NCBI GenBank assembly: GCA_035565775.1
Contig: DATMRW010000012.1
Coordinates: forward strand, 248,001-312,000
Length of the DNA stretch: 64,000 nt
Direction of reading: 5' to 3'
DNA from: PRO6 sp035565775
Lineage (GTDB): Bacteria; Pseudomonadota; Alphaproteobacteria; Rhizobiales; Xanthobacteraceae
Position 1 is the first letter of the stretch. Every line of letters begins with the position of its first letter. The translations under genes and the position numbers were made by a program. This document shows positions 47,223-55,738 of the stretch, in pieces. The notes under the pieces are model-generated. The model did no database searches. It was given only the letters and a program-made list of their open reading frames with translations, and had not been told where the DNA came from.

Positions 47223-48404
47223 ATGACAATGAGGAAGACGACTGCACTTCTTTCCGCGCTCGCCGCCGTCAGCCTGATGGCGACGCCGGCGTCGGCCGAC
47301 GTCATCAAGGTGGGCGTGATCGGGACGATGTCCGGACCGTTCGCCCTGTTCGGCAAGAACTTCAAGATGGGCATCGACGCCTGGGTTGCCGAGCATGGCA
47401 ACAAGGTTGGCGGCCACACGGTCGAGTTCGTCTACCGTGACGAGGAATCCGCGAACCCGGCGCGCTCCAAGGCGCTCGCGCAGGAGTTGATCGTCAAGGA
47501 GAAAGTGCAGTACCTCGCCGGCGTCTATTTCACGCCGGATGCGATGGCCATTGCTCCGCTGCTCGAAGAATCGAAAACCCCGCTTGTCGTCATGAATGCG
47601 GCGACTTCGACCATCGTCCAGAAGAGCCCGTATATCGTCCGTACCTCGTTCACGATGTGGCAGAACACGGTTCCGTCCGCGAAGGTCGCCAAGCGTCTCG
47701 GCGTCAAGAAGGCGGCGATTGCGGTGACGGACTACGCGCCGGGCCTCGACGTGGAAGCGGCATTCAAGACCGCGTTTGAAGCCGAAGGCGGGCAGGTGGT
47801 CGAAGCCATCCGCATGCCGATGAACGCCACCGACTTCAGCCCGATCATGCAGCGCATCAAGGATTCCGGCGCCGACGCGCTGTTCACCTTCCTGCCTGCC
47901 GGACCGCCGACCCTTGCCTTCGTGAAGGCCTATATCGGTAACGGCCTGAAGGATGCAGGCGTGCGTCTGATGTCGACCGGCGACCTGACCACCGAGCCGG
48001 ACCTTCCGGCGATCGGCGATGCCGGCCTTGGCATTCTCACCACGTTCCACTACGCGGTGTCGCATGACTCGCCGGAGAACAAGCACTTTTTGAAGATGAT
48101 CGAGAAGGCTGGCGGCAAGGTCGACGAAGTGACCATGACCGCGGTGGCCGCCTATGACGGCGCGCGCCTGATCTACAAGATGATCGAGGCCACCAACGGC
48201 AAGCGCGATCCCGACAAGGCCATCGCAGCCGTCAAGGGCATGAGCTGGATCAGCCCGCGCGGCCCGGTGACCATCGATCCCGAACTGCGCCACATCCGCC
48301 AGAACATCTATCTGCGCGAAGTTGCGAAGCAGGACGGCAAGCTGATCAACAAGGAAATCGAGACGTTTCCCAATCAGCCGGACTGGGCTTTGCAGAAGCA
48401 GTGA
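47223..48404 (+). CDS. ABC transporter substrate-binding protein, HAAT type
   Basis: The 393-residue periplasmic binding protein has a signal (MTMRKTTALLSALAAVSLMA, cut after SA) and the LivK fold (VIKVGVIGTMSGPFALFGKN, DFSPIMQRIKDSGADALFTF, YDGARLIYKMIEATNGKRDP). It heads the importer of the Rieske/GS locus. The ATG at 47223 follows AAGAGGGGAACG; upstream in-frame starts add an unlike N-terminus. A hairpin follows before the permease genes. Confidence 0.9.
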   Translation: MTMRKTTALLSALAAVSLMATPASADVIKVGVIGTMSGPFALFGKNFKMGIDAWVAEHGNKVGGHTVEFVYRDEESANPARSKALAQELIVKEKVQYLAGVYFTPDAMAIAPLLEESKTPLVVMNAATSTIVQKSPYIVRTSFTMWQNTVPSAKVAKRLGVKKAAIAVTDYAPGLDVEAAFKTAFEAEGGQVVEAIRMPMNATDFSPIMQRIKDSGADALFTFLPAGPPTLAFVKAYIGNGLKDAGVRLMSTGDLTTEPDLPAIGDAGLGILTTFHYAVSHDSPENKHFLKMIEKAGGKVDEVTMTAVAAYDGARLIYKMIEATNGKRDPDKAIAAVKGMSWISPRGPVTIDPELRHIRQNIYLREVAKQDGKLINKEIETFPNQPDWALQKQ

Positions 48405-48411
48405 TCCACTT

Positions 48412-48444
48412 GACGTCCCCTTCGCTGCCAGGCGAGGGGGCGTC
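48412..48444 (+). other. Hairpin between binding protein and permease genes
   Basis: GACGTCCCC and GGGGGCGTC form a stem around CCTTCGCTGCCAGGCGA (one G-T pair). It lies in the 132-base gap after the binding-protein stop. In many importer operons such a structure stabilises the upstream message, so binding protein exceeds membrane parts; that role is inferred. Confidence 0.6.
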
Positions 48445-48536
48445 TGGAAAGCATTTCGTTCAAAAGATATGGCCTGATGCCGTGCGGCCGGATGGCTCCC
48501 TGAGCTCCGGCCGCCGCATCTTTACGAGTTGAGCCT

Positions 48537-49403
48537 ATGCGCACAATTCTAAGCATCGGCGTGGATGCCGCTGCCTACGGTATGGTTCTCTTCATCATCT
48601 CGATCGGTCTTTCGATCATGATGGGATTGATGCGCGTGGTGAATCTGGCCCACGGCGCCTTCGCCATGATCGGCGGCTACATCGCGTCCTATGTTCTGCA
48701 GGACTACGGCCTCGGCTACGGCGTCGCGATCGCGGTGGCGGTGGCCGGCACCATCGTTCTGGCCTATCCGCTGGACCTCTTGCTGTATCGCCGGATCTAC
48801 CGGAACTCCGACGAACTGACGCAGGTGCTGCTGACCATCGGCATCACCTTCCTGATCATCGGCGTCGCCAACTATCTGCTCGGCCCGACCTCCAAGACGA
48901 TTCCGCTGCCGCCTTCGCTGAGCGGCCCGACGGATATCGGCTTCCGCATGGTCCCGACCCATCGAATCTTCGTGATTATCTGCGGCGTCGTGACGGCGCT
49001 GGCGCTGTGGTTCCTGATCGAGAAGACCGAGTTCGGCATCCGGCTGCGCGCCGCGGTTGACCACAACCAGATGGCCGACGCGCTCGGCATCCGCACCGAG
49101 ATCATCTATTCGGCGACGTTTGCGCTGGCGGTCGGCCTCGGCGCATTCGGCGGCGTGGTCGGCGCGGAGATTTTGCCGATCGAGCCGTTCTATGCGCTGC
49201 GTTACATGGTGACGTTCCTGGTGGTCGTCTCCGTCGGCGGCGCCGGCTCCATCGGCGGCGCGCTGGCGGCGTCGCTGCTGCTCGGCCTTGCCGACACCAC
49301 CGGAAAATATCTTGCGCCTGAATTCGGCGAATTCTTCTTTTACCTCGCGGTGATCCTGATCGTGTTCCTGTTCCCGCGCGGCCTGTTTGGACGGGCATAC
49401 TGA
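48537..49403 (+). CDS. Branched-chain-amino-acid-type ABC permease, LivH class
   Basis: The 288-residue inner-membrane protein has about eight hydrophobic segments and LivH-class marks (MMGLMRVVNLAHGAFAMIGG, SVGGAGSIGGALAASLLLGL, FPRGLFGRAY). It is the first of the two permease subunits of the Rieske-locus importer. It ends one base before the LivM-type start. Confidence 0.93.
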   Translation: MRTILSIGVDAAAYGMVLFIISIGLSIMMGLMRVVNLAHGAFAMIGGYIASYVLQDYGLGYGVAIAVAVAGTIVLAYPLDLLLYRRIYRNSDELTQVLLTIGITFLIIGVANYLLGPTSKTIPLPPSLSGPTDIGFRMVPTHRIFVIICGVVTALALWFLIEKTEFGIRLRAAVDHNQMADALGIRTEIIYSATFALAVGLGAFGGVVGAEILPIEPFYALRYMVTFLVVVSVGGAGSIGGALAASLLLGLADTTGKYLAPEFGEFFFYLAVILIVFLFPRGLFGRAY

Positions 49404-49404
49404 C

Positions 49405-50406
49405 ATGAGCATGCTTCAAACATCTGCAACGCCGCGCAGCGCCGGCCTGCCGCTCCAGCGCGAGCTGGTCGGCGGCCTCACGGTCGCAGTCCTCGGTGTC
49501 GTCGGATACTTTCTATTTCCGGATGACCTTGCGTTTCTGACGCGGCTGGTCGCTCTCGCGCTGCTGGTGCTGTCGCTCGATCTCGTCACCGGCTATTGCG
49601 GCATCGCCACCCTCGGCCATGCGGCGATCTTCGGTGTCGCCGCCTATGCGGCCGGCAATGCCTGCATCGCGGGGATGAAGGATCCGATCGCGCTGCTCGG
49701 CGTGGGCATTGTCGCCGGAGTGGCGATGGGGCTGGTGTCGGGCGTGCTGATCGCGCGTTTCCGCCAGTTGCCGCAACTTGTGCTCTCCATCGCCTTCGGC
49801 CAGCTCATCGCGGCGCTTGCCAACAAGCTGTCGTCGGTGACGGGCGGCAGCGACGGCCTCGCCGGAATCGAGCCTGCGCCGGTGCTCGGCATTTTCGGCT
49901 TCGATCTCTACAGCCGCACCGCCTTTGTCTTCTCGCTGACCGTGCTGGTCATCGTGTTCATGGTGCTGCTGCGTTTCGTCAATTCGCCCTTCGGCCTGCT
50001 GTGCCGCGGCATTCGCGATGACGACCTGCGCGCGCGGATGATCGGCGCATCGGTCTATCCGCGCCTCATCGTGATGTATTGCGTGTCGGGCGCGGTCGCC
50101 GGTCTCGGCGGCGCGCTGATGGCGATCACCACCGGCGTCGTCGGCCTCGACAGCGTCGGCTTCGAGCGCTCGGCCGAGGCGCTGGTGATGCTCGTGCTCG
50201 GCGGTACCGGCAACCTCTGGGGCGGACTGGTCGGCACGATCATCTTCCAGATTTTCGCGCATGTTGTTTCGGCGACCAACCCGTTCCACTGGATCATGCT
50301 GGTGGGACTGCTGCTCATCCTCATTGTCGTGTTCGCGCCGCGCGGAATTGTCTATTCCGCAGTGACGCTGTTCAACCGCATGTTCCGGCGCGAGGTGGCG
50401 TCATGA
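49405..50406 (+). CDS. Branched-chain-amino-acid-type ABC permease, LivM class
   Basis: The 333-residue inner-membrane protein has about eight hydrophobic segments and LivM-class blocks (YCGIATLGHAAIFGVAAYAA, VLGGTGNLWGGLVGTIIFQI, FAPRGIVYSAVTL). The ATG at 49405 directly follows the LivH-type stop. The stop overlaps the LivG-type start (ATGA). An in-frame codon at 49387 would overlap the upstream gene more. Confidence 0.93.
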   Translation: MSMLQTSATPRSAGLPLQRELVGGLTVAVLGVVGYFLFPDDLAFLTRLVALALLVLSLDLVTGYCGIATLGHAAIFGVAAYAAGNACIAGMKDPIALLGVGIVAGVAMGLVSGVLIARFRQLPQLVLSIAFGQLIAALANKLSSVTGGSDGLAGIEPAPVLGIFGFDLYSRTAFVFSLTVLVIVFMVLLRFVNSPFGLLCRGIRDDDLRARMIGASVYPRLIVMYCVSGAVAGLGGALMAITTGVVGLDSVGFERSAEALVMLVLGGTGNLWGGLVGTIIFQIFAHVVSATNPFHWIMLVGLLLILIVVFAPRGIVYSAVTLFNRMFRREVAS

Positions 50407-51167
50407 CGCTGCTGCTCGACGTCCAGGCCGTCTCAAAATCATTCGGCGGTCTTCACGTGAACGAAAATGTTTCGTTCAGCCTGTCCGCGGGCGATCGCGT
50501 CGCGCTGATCGGCCCGAATGGCGCCGGCAAGACGACGCTGGTCAATGTGCTCACCGGCGATCTTCCGCCGACGAGCGGCCGCCTGATCTTCTGCGGCGAG
50601 GACATCACAAAACTCTCGATCGAGAACCGCGTGCAGCGCGGGCTGGCGCGAACCTTCCAGATCACGCGGCTGTTCAAGACACTGACGGCGGCGGAGAACG
50701 TCGCACTCGCTGTCATGCAGCGGCGCAGGATCACCTCGCGTTTCTTCTCGCCCGCCACCGATCTTCCCGGCGTGCGGGAGGAGTGGCAGGAACTGCTGTC
50801 GATCCTCGGCGTGTCGCATCTCGCGCACAGGCCGGTGGCGAGCCTCGCCTATGGCCAGCAGCGCTTGCTCGAAATGGCGATCGGACTTGCGCTACATCCA
50901 AAAGTGCTGCTGCTCGATGAGCCGGGCGCGGGCGTGCCGCATGACGAAGCGCCGAAAATTCTCGAGGCCCTCGACCGCCTGCCGAAGGACATTGCGGTGC
51001 TGATGATCGAGCATGACATGGACCTCGTCTTCAAGTTCGCCAAGCGCGTGCTCGTGCTTGCGGGGGGAAGACTGATCTTTGAAGGAACGCCCGAATCCGT
51101 GACTGCGGATCATGAAGTCCGACGGGCCTATCTGGGGAGCTATGCCGATGCCAGCCGCGGCTCTTGA
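50403..51167 (+). CDS. Branched-chain-amino-acid-type ABC ATPase, LivG class
   Basis: The 254-residue ATPase has Walker A (GPNGAGKTT, about residues 38-46), the LivG-type loop (RTFQITRLFKTLTAAENVAL), the ABC signature region (ASLAYGQQRLLEMAIGLALH) and Walker B (KVLLLDEPGAGVP). In the signature the usual LSxGQQ is AYGQQ, as often in this class. It couples to both permeases. Its start ATG is in the LivM-type stop overlap. Confidence 0.94.
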   Translation: MTLLLDVQAVSKSFGGLHVNENVSFSLSAGDRVALIGPNGAGKTTLVNVLTGDLPPTSGRLIFCGEDITKLSIENRVQRGLARTFQITRLFKTLTAAENVALAVMQRRRITSRFFSPATDLPGVREEWQELLSILGVSHLAHRPVASLAYGQQRLLEMAIGLALHPKVLLLDEPGAGVPHDEAPKILEALDRLPKDIAVLMIEHDMDLVFKFAKRVLVLAGGRLIFEGTPESVTADHEVRRAYLGSYADASRGS

Positions 51168-51861
51168 AGTCGAAGGTCTGAGCGCGGGTTACGGTCCCAC
51201 TCAGATCATCGAAGATATCACCTTCAGCGTGCCGGCGGGCGGCCGCCTTGCCATTCTGGGCCGCAACGGCGTCGGCAAGACGACGCTGCTCGCGACCCTG
51301 ATGGGTCTGTCCACCCGCCACAAGGGGCGGATCAGGATCGGCTCGACCGATCTGACCGCTTCGCGCACTTCGGCGCGCGCCCATGCCGGCGTCGGGTACG
51401 TGCCGCAGACGCGCGATATCTTCCGCTCGTTGACGGTCGAGGAAAACCTCTTCACCGGCCTCAAGGGGCGGCCGCGCTCGGCGGTGGAAGAGGTCTACGA
51501 AATGTTCCCGCGCCTGCGGGAGCGGCGCTCCAACTATGGCCAGCAGCTCTCGGGCGGCGAGCAGCAGATGCTGGCGATGGCGCGAACGCTGCTCGGCAAG
51601 CCCTCGGTCCTCCTTCTCGACGAGCCGCTCGAAGGGCTCGCGCCAGTGATCTGCGACGAGTTGATGGAGATGATCACCAAGCTCGGGGCAACCGGCGAGG
51701 TGACGGTGCTGCTGGTCGAACAGCAGATCGAGCGCGCGCTGGATTTCGCCGAGCGCGTCATCATCATGGAGCGCGGACGCGAACAGTGGTCAGGTGAGCC
51801 GGCCGAACTGCAGGCCGACCGCGCGCTCGTTGAGCGCCTCCTCGGGGTCGGCATTCACTGA
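51148..51861 (+). CDS. Branched-chain-amino-acid-type ABC ATPase, LivF class
   Basis: The 237-residue ATPase has Walker A (GRNGVGKTT), the signature QQLSGGEQQMLAMARTLLG and Walker B (PSVLLLDEPLEGLAPVI), typical of LivF. ATG 51148 has GGGGAG eight bases before it. ATG 51142 is a near alternative. The start lies inside the end of the LivG-type gene. It completes the importer. Confidence 0.93.
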   Translation: MPAAALEVEGLSAGYGPTQIIEDITFSVPAGGRLAILGRNGVGKTTLLATLMGLSTRHKGRIRIGSTDLTASRTSARAHAGVGYVPQTRDIFRSLTVEENLFTGLKGRPRSAVEEVYEMFPRLRERRSNYGQQLSGGEQQMLAMARTLLGKPSVLLLDEPLEGLAPVICDELMEMITKLGATGEVTVLLVEQQIERALDFAERVIIMERGREQWSGEPAELQADRALVERLLGVGIH

Positions 51862-51905
51862 CGTCTCGATGGCTATCGGCGCCTGCGATCAGGCAAGAAA
51901 ACGCG

Positions 51906-51939
51906 GCGCCCATTCGCCCCGCCACGGGGGGATGGGCGC
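51906..51939. terminator. Hairpin between convergent livF-type and pqqE genes
   Basis: The stem GCGCCCAT / ATGGGCGC continues inwards with CGCCCC / GGGG pairing. It lies between the convergent importer and pqq operons, with a weak T-tract, and may end both. Confidence 0.65.
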
Positions 51940-51943
51940 GTCG

Positions 51944-53122
51944 TTACTTCTCGGGCGCTCCGCCCGAAAAATTGCGATAGATGAACTGGTCCGAACCCTC
52001 AGTGGCCTCGCGCTCGGCTGTCTTGAAGATTGCTTCATGCACTGGCGAATAGCTGCAAGCCGGATCGGTGTTCGCCGCGTTGCCGGTGAGCGCGAAGGCC
52101 TGGCAGCGGCAGCCGCCAAAATCCTCCTCCTTGAAGGCGCAGCTCCGGCACGGCTCCGGCATCCAGTCGGTGCCGCGAAAGCGATTCAGCGCCTCCGAAT
52201 GCTGCCAGATCCACGCGATCGAGCGATTGCCGCGCACGGAGTCGAAATGCATTCCGGTGATGGTTTCGGCCGCGTGGCAAGGCAGGATCTTGCCAGATGG
52301 TGAGATGTTGAAGAACTGCCGCCCCCAGCCGCCCATGCATTTTTTCGGCCGCAGCGCATAGTAGTCCGGCACCACGTGGTCGATCACGAGGGTGCCTTTC
52401 AGCCGGCTTGACGCGTCCTCGACGATCCGGCTGGCTTCGTCCACCTGTTCCAGCGTCGGCATCAGCGCCGCGCGATTTTTCAGCGCCCAGCCATAGTACT
52501 GCACATTCGCGACCTCGAGACGGTCCGCGCCGAGCGCGACTGCCATGTCGATGATGTCAGCAAGCTGATGCATGTTCTGCCGGTGCATCACCGCGTTGAC
52601 GGTGAGCGGCAATTCAAGCTCGCGGGCGATCTTTGCGACTTCGATCTTTTTTGCGTGGGCCTCGCGGAGCCCGGCGATGCGATCCGCGACCGTTGCCTCG
52701 CTGCCCTGAAAGCTGATCTGGATATGGCAGAGGCCCGCGTCCGCGAGGTCTTTCAGCGAGTTGCGGTTGAGCAGAACCGCCGACGTGATGAGATTGGTGT
52801 AGAGGCCAACGTCGCTCGCGTGCTGTACAAGCTCGGCGAGATCCTTGCGGGCCGTCGGCTCGCCGCCCGAGAGATGGATCTGCAATACGCCGAGTTCGGC
52901 CAGTTCGGTAAAGACGTCTTTCCATTCGGCCGTCGTCAGTTCGTTGCGGGCGCGCTCGAGCTCAAGGGGGTTCGAGCAGTACGGGCACTGCAACGGGCAG
53001 CGATGCGTGAGCTCGGCGAGCACCGCAAGCGGGATGCCGTAGGTTCCGGTCGGAGTAATGCTTCGGTCCGGTGCTGCCGCGCCGTCAAGCGGTGGCGTTG
53101 CGTCGGTGAGGGAAGGGCTCAT
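51944..53122 (-). CDS. pqqE: PQQ biosynthesis radical SAM protein PqqE
   Basis: The 392-residue protein has the radical SAM cluster motif C42-x3-C46-x2-C49 (HRCPLQCPYCSNPLE) and a C-terminal SPASM region (KKCMGGWGRQFFNISPSGKI, PEPCRSCAFKEEDFGGCRCQ, TDPACSYSP). It forms the first carbon-carbon bond between Glu and Tyr of PqqA held by PqqD. Last gene of the pqqABCDE operon, 7 bases after pqqD. Confidence 0.97.
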   Translation of the reverse strand: MSPSLTDATPPLDGAAAPDRSITPTGTYGIPLAVLAELTHRCPLQCPYCSNPLELERARNELTTAEWKDVFTELAELGVLQIHLSGGEPTARKDLAELVQHASDVGLYTNLITSAVLLNRNSLKDLADAGLCHIQISFQGSEATVADRIAGLREAHAKKIEVAKIARELELPLTVNAVMHRQNMHQLADIIDMAVALGADRLEVANVQYYGWALKNRAALMPTLEQVDEASRIVEDASSRLKGTLVIDHVVPDYYALRPKKCMGGWGRQFFNISPSGKILPCHAAETITGMHFDSVRGNRSIAWIWQHSEALNRFRGTDWMPEPCRSCAFKEEDFGGCRCQAFALTGNAANTDPACSYSPVHEAIFKTAEREATEGSDQFIYRNFSGGAPEK

Positions 53123-53129
53123 CCTGACC

Positions 53130-53462
53130 TCATGGGGATTGGTCCCGTGCCTCGGTCAAAAAACCTTTGTCGGCGAGATCCTGCAACAGGGCAGTGACAT
53201 CAACTGCAATGATAGCACGTTCGGCGCTGTATTTTTCGGAAAGGATATCGACGACATCATCCACTCGCCGCGCGCCGTCGCAGAGTTGCAAAACCTCGAC
53301 CGCGATCTCGTCGGGCGCAAGCACCCGCTCCGGAACGAGCAGCACCCATGTCTGCCGGGTTTCATCGAAGCGGAGCTTCGCATGGCGCGGCAACTGCGGG
53401 CGGCTGGTTCCGCTGATGGTGATGCGGCGGGAGGCGGGCGGATTCGGGGACGAGCTGCTCAT
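53130..53462 (-). CDS. pqqD: PQQ biosynthesis peptide chaperone PqqD
   Basis: The 110-residue protein matches PqqD: RPQLPRHAKLRFDETRQTWV, LLVPERVLAPDEIAVEVLQL, DVTALLQDLADKGFL. It binds PqqA and presents it to PqqE. The N-terminal 20 residues are extra and Ser/Pro-rich. The ATG overlaps the pqqC stop (ATGA). Confidence 0.93.
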   Translation of the reverse strand: MSSSSPNPPASRRITISGTSRPQLPRHAKLRFDETRQTWVLLVPERVLAPDEIAVEVLQLCDGARRVDDVVDILSEKYSAERAIIAVDVTALLQDLADKGFLTEARDQSP

Positions 53463-54214
53463 CGCATGTCGTCCGGGACAAAGGCGCCGGGCGGAATGTG
53501 GCCGTCGACGTAGGCGTGGTGCAGGGCGTCGAGCTGCGCCCATAACACGTTGGTCTTGAAGATCAGCGCATTGCATACCGCCTCGCGCTCCGTCTGCGTG
53601 CGGGCGTTGCGCCGGACATAATCGAGGGCGAAATCGGCATCGCGCGGGGCTTGTTCAAGCCGGCGTTTGAAATAGCTCATGATTTCCGGATTGACGAAAT
53701 CGTAGTGCGCCAGCATGCCGGAAATGCGTTCTTCGTGCAGATTGGGGGCGAAGAGCTCGGTGAGCGAGGAGGCGATGGCCTCGAGCGGCGTGCGATCGCG
53801 GACGAAATGCACATAGGCATCGACCGCAAAGCGCGTGGCCGGCAAAATTCCCTCGGTGGACTCGACATAGGCGGAATCGAGGCCCAGCCCCTCGGTGAGC
53901 TTGAGCCACCGTTTGATGCCGCCTTCGCTCATGGCGTCGCCGTCATGATCCTCGATCCGGTGGCGCCATTCGACGCGGATCGCCCGGTCGCGGAAGCGGG
54001 ACAGCACGACGGCGTCCTTGATGGGGATCGAGCTCTGGTAATAGTAGCGATTGAGCGCCCAGGCCTGCACCTGGCCCTTGTTCAGCTTGCCGCCATGCAA
54101 CATGCGGTGAAACGGGTGCAGGTTGTGATAGCGCGCGGCGCCGATCTCGCGGAGCTGTTTTTCCAGTTCGTCGGCGGAATTCATCGGCGCTTCGCCGACG
54201 GAGAACGCGGTCAT
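53459..54214 (-). CDS. pqqC: Pyrroloquinoline-quinone synthase PqqC
   Basis: The 251-residue protein catalyses the final ring closure and oxidation. PqqC blocks are clear: YHNLHPFHRMLHGGKLNKGQ, VQAWALNRYYYQSSIPIKDA, RHRIEDHDGD, LTEGLGLDSAYVESTEGILP. ATG 54214 lies just after the pqqB stop; ATG 54184 is an alternative closer to the conserved start. Confidence 0.95.
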   Translation of the reverse strand: MTAFSVGEAPMNSADELEKQLREIGAARYHNLHPFHRMLHGGKLNKGQVQAWALNRYYYQSSIPIKDAVVLSRFRDRAIRVEWRHRIEDHDGDAMSEGGIKRWLKLTEGLGLDSAYVESTEGILPATRFAVDAYVHFVRDRTPLEAIASSLTELFAPNLHEERISGMLAHYDFVNPEIMSYFKRRLEQAPRDADFALDYVRRNARTQTEREAVCNALIFKTNVLWAQLDALHHAYVDGHIPPGAFVPDDMR

Positions 54215-54219
54215 CGAGG

Positions 54220-55152
54220 TCAAAGCAGATACTCCGTGCCATCGGCGGGAATTTCCCAACCTTCCTTCTCAGCAATGCGGCGCTCGTCGGAATCCGGCAG
54301 GACGACCGGGTTCGAGTTGTTGATGTGAAGAAAGATTTTGCGGCCGATCGCAGCATCGGCCAGCGCGGCTATCGCGCCATCGGGGCCGGACATCGCCATG
54401 TGCCCCATCCGTTGCCCCGTCTTGTGGCCGAGGCCGGCGGCGATCAGCTCGTCGTCGCGCCAGAGCGTGCCATCGAAAAAGATCATCGCCGCGCCCTCGA
54501 TCCGCGAGCGCAGCTCCGGCGTCATGCGCGCGCAGGCGGGCAGGTAGAAGAACGAGCGGCCGGTACGCCGATCGGTGATCTGCAGGCCGAGTGTGTCTCC
54601 GGGATCGTCGGCCGGGAAGTTTGCGTCCGCGCCGCTCTCAAGATACCACGCGACCTTGCCGGGCACGGCGAAGGGGAGAACGGTGATACCCGATGCTGCG
54701 CCATCGGGGAGGGCTGGCTCGAATGCCGCCTCCAGGGTGATGGCGCGGCGCGGCACCCGATTGCGGTCTAGCACGTTGAAAATGCTGTTGGCGTGAAGCG
54801 TGGCAAGCACGCGCGGATGCGCGTAGATCGCGAAGGGCGAGCCCTCGCGCAGCGACAGCAGGCCCGCGACGGCATCGACCTCGGCATTGGTCAGAATCAC
54901 GCCGGCAATCGGGCTGTGCCGCAGTACGCCGGCCTGTGGATGCAGGCGAGGGATCGCGATGATCTGCTGGCGAATGTCGGGCGAGGCGTTGAGCAAAAAC
55001 CAGTGCCGGTCATCGGCGCTGATTGCGAGGGACGCCTGCGTCATCTGAAAGCCGCCGGGCGTCTTTCGCGCAGCATTGCAAACGTCGCAGCCGCAATTCC
55101 ACTGCGGAATTCCTCCGCCGGCCGCACTCCCGAGAACAACCACTCGAAGCAT
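54220..55152 (-). CDS. pqqB: PQQ biosynthesis protein PqqB
   Basis: The 310-residue metallo-beta-lactamase-fold protein begins MLRVVVLGSAAGGGIPQWNC and has the zinc-binding CGCDVCNAAR. It also has VILTNAEVDAVAGLLSLREG (family equivalent of the HxHxDH loop) and KIFLHINNSNPVVLPDSDER. PqqB acts before PqqC, as a hydroxylase of the tyrosine-derived part. GGGGAG precedes the ATG at 55152. Upstream extension of the frame across pqqA is not coding. Confidence 0.95.
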   Translation of the reverse strand: MLRVVVLGSAAGGGIPQWNCGCDVCNAARKTPGGFQMTQASLAISADDRHWFLLNASPDIRQQIIAIPRLHPQAGVLRHSPIAGVILTNAEVDAVAGLLSLREGSPFAIYAHPRVLATLHANSIFNVLDRNRVPRRAITLEAAFEPALPDGAASGITVLPFAVPGKVAWYLESGADANFPADDPGDTLGLQITDRRTGRSFFYLPACARMTPELRSRIEGAAMIFFDGTLWRDDELIAAGLGHKTGQRMGHMAMSGPDGAIAALADAAIGRKIFLHINNSNPVVLPDSDERRIAEKEGWEIPADGTEYLL

Positions 55153-55394
55153 GGCGGCTCCCCGAAACCGGCCAATCTGATCAGAGCAGCGAATGAGCAG
55201 CTTCCGTTCGCGGAAGCTTTTTTGAATAATAGAAGCCCACTTCGCCAGATGGAAGCCTGAGCGATGAGCCTTGAATTGCGGCTTCTTGAGCTCCGGGCGA
55301 GAGCCTTTAAAAATCAATCTCCGGCCCGAAGAGGCGCTGCTGGTGCCGCGCCCGAGTACCGGAGATTGTTTATATCTGGCAAAACGGCGCGTGC

Positions 55395-55475
55395 TTATTT
55401 CCGCACGGCACAAGCATACATATTGATTTCCATGCCTACCGGAATTTCAACAATCTTCGGAGCTTTCCAGGCCAT
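55395..55475 (-). CDS. pqqA: PQQ precursor peptide PqqA
   Basis: The 26-codon gene reads MAWKAPKIVEIPVGMEINMY then ACAVRK. It has the PqqA signature ExxxY: Glu16 and Tyr20 become the PQQ backbone. GGAGGA lies 7 bases before the ATG. The gap to pqqB is 242 bases. It is first in the pqq operon and too short for routine gene calling, but peptide pattern, position and ribosome site together make it firm. Confidence 0.95.
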   Translation of the reverse strand: MAWKAPKIVEIPVGMEINMYACAVRK

Positions 55476-55738
55476 TGCAAAAATCCTCCGCTTGCTTGGC
55501 AGCGCCATGCTGCTGAAAAAAGTCTAGTTCGCTTTCCGGGTTCCGTCCATGGCAAAGGCCGATGGGGGAATTCATGCTGCAAAGCAGCAAAAATACCGGG
55601 CGAAGCAGCGAAAAGTCAGGCTCAAATCGGCGTTCCTGCAATTGGGAGGTTGACGGCGCAGCGTTGTCGCGGGAAGACAGTTCCGAACCTTCGGCAACCT
55701 TTGTGCCTGCATTTTCAGACCACAGACAGAGAACACCC

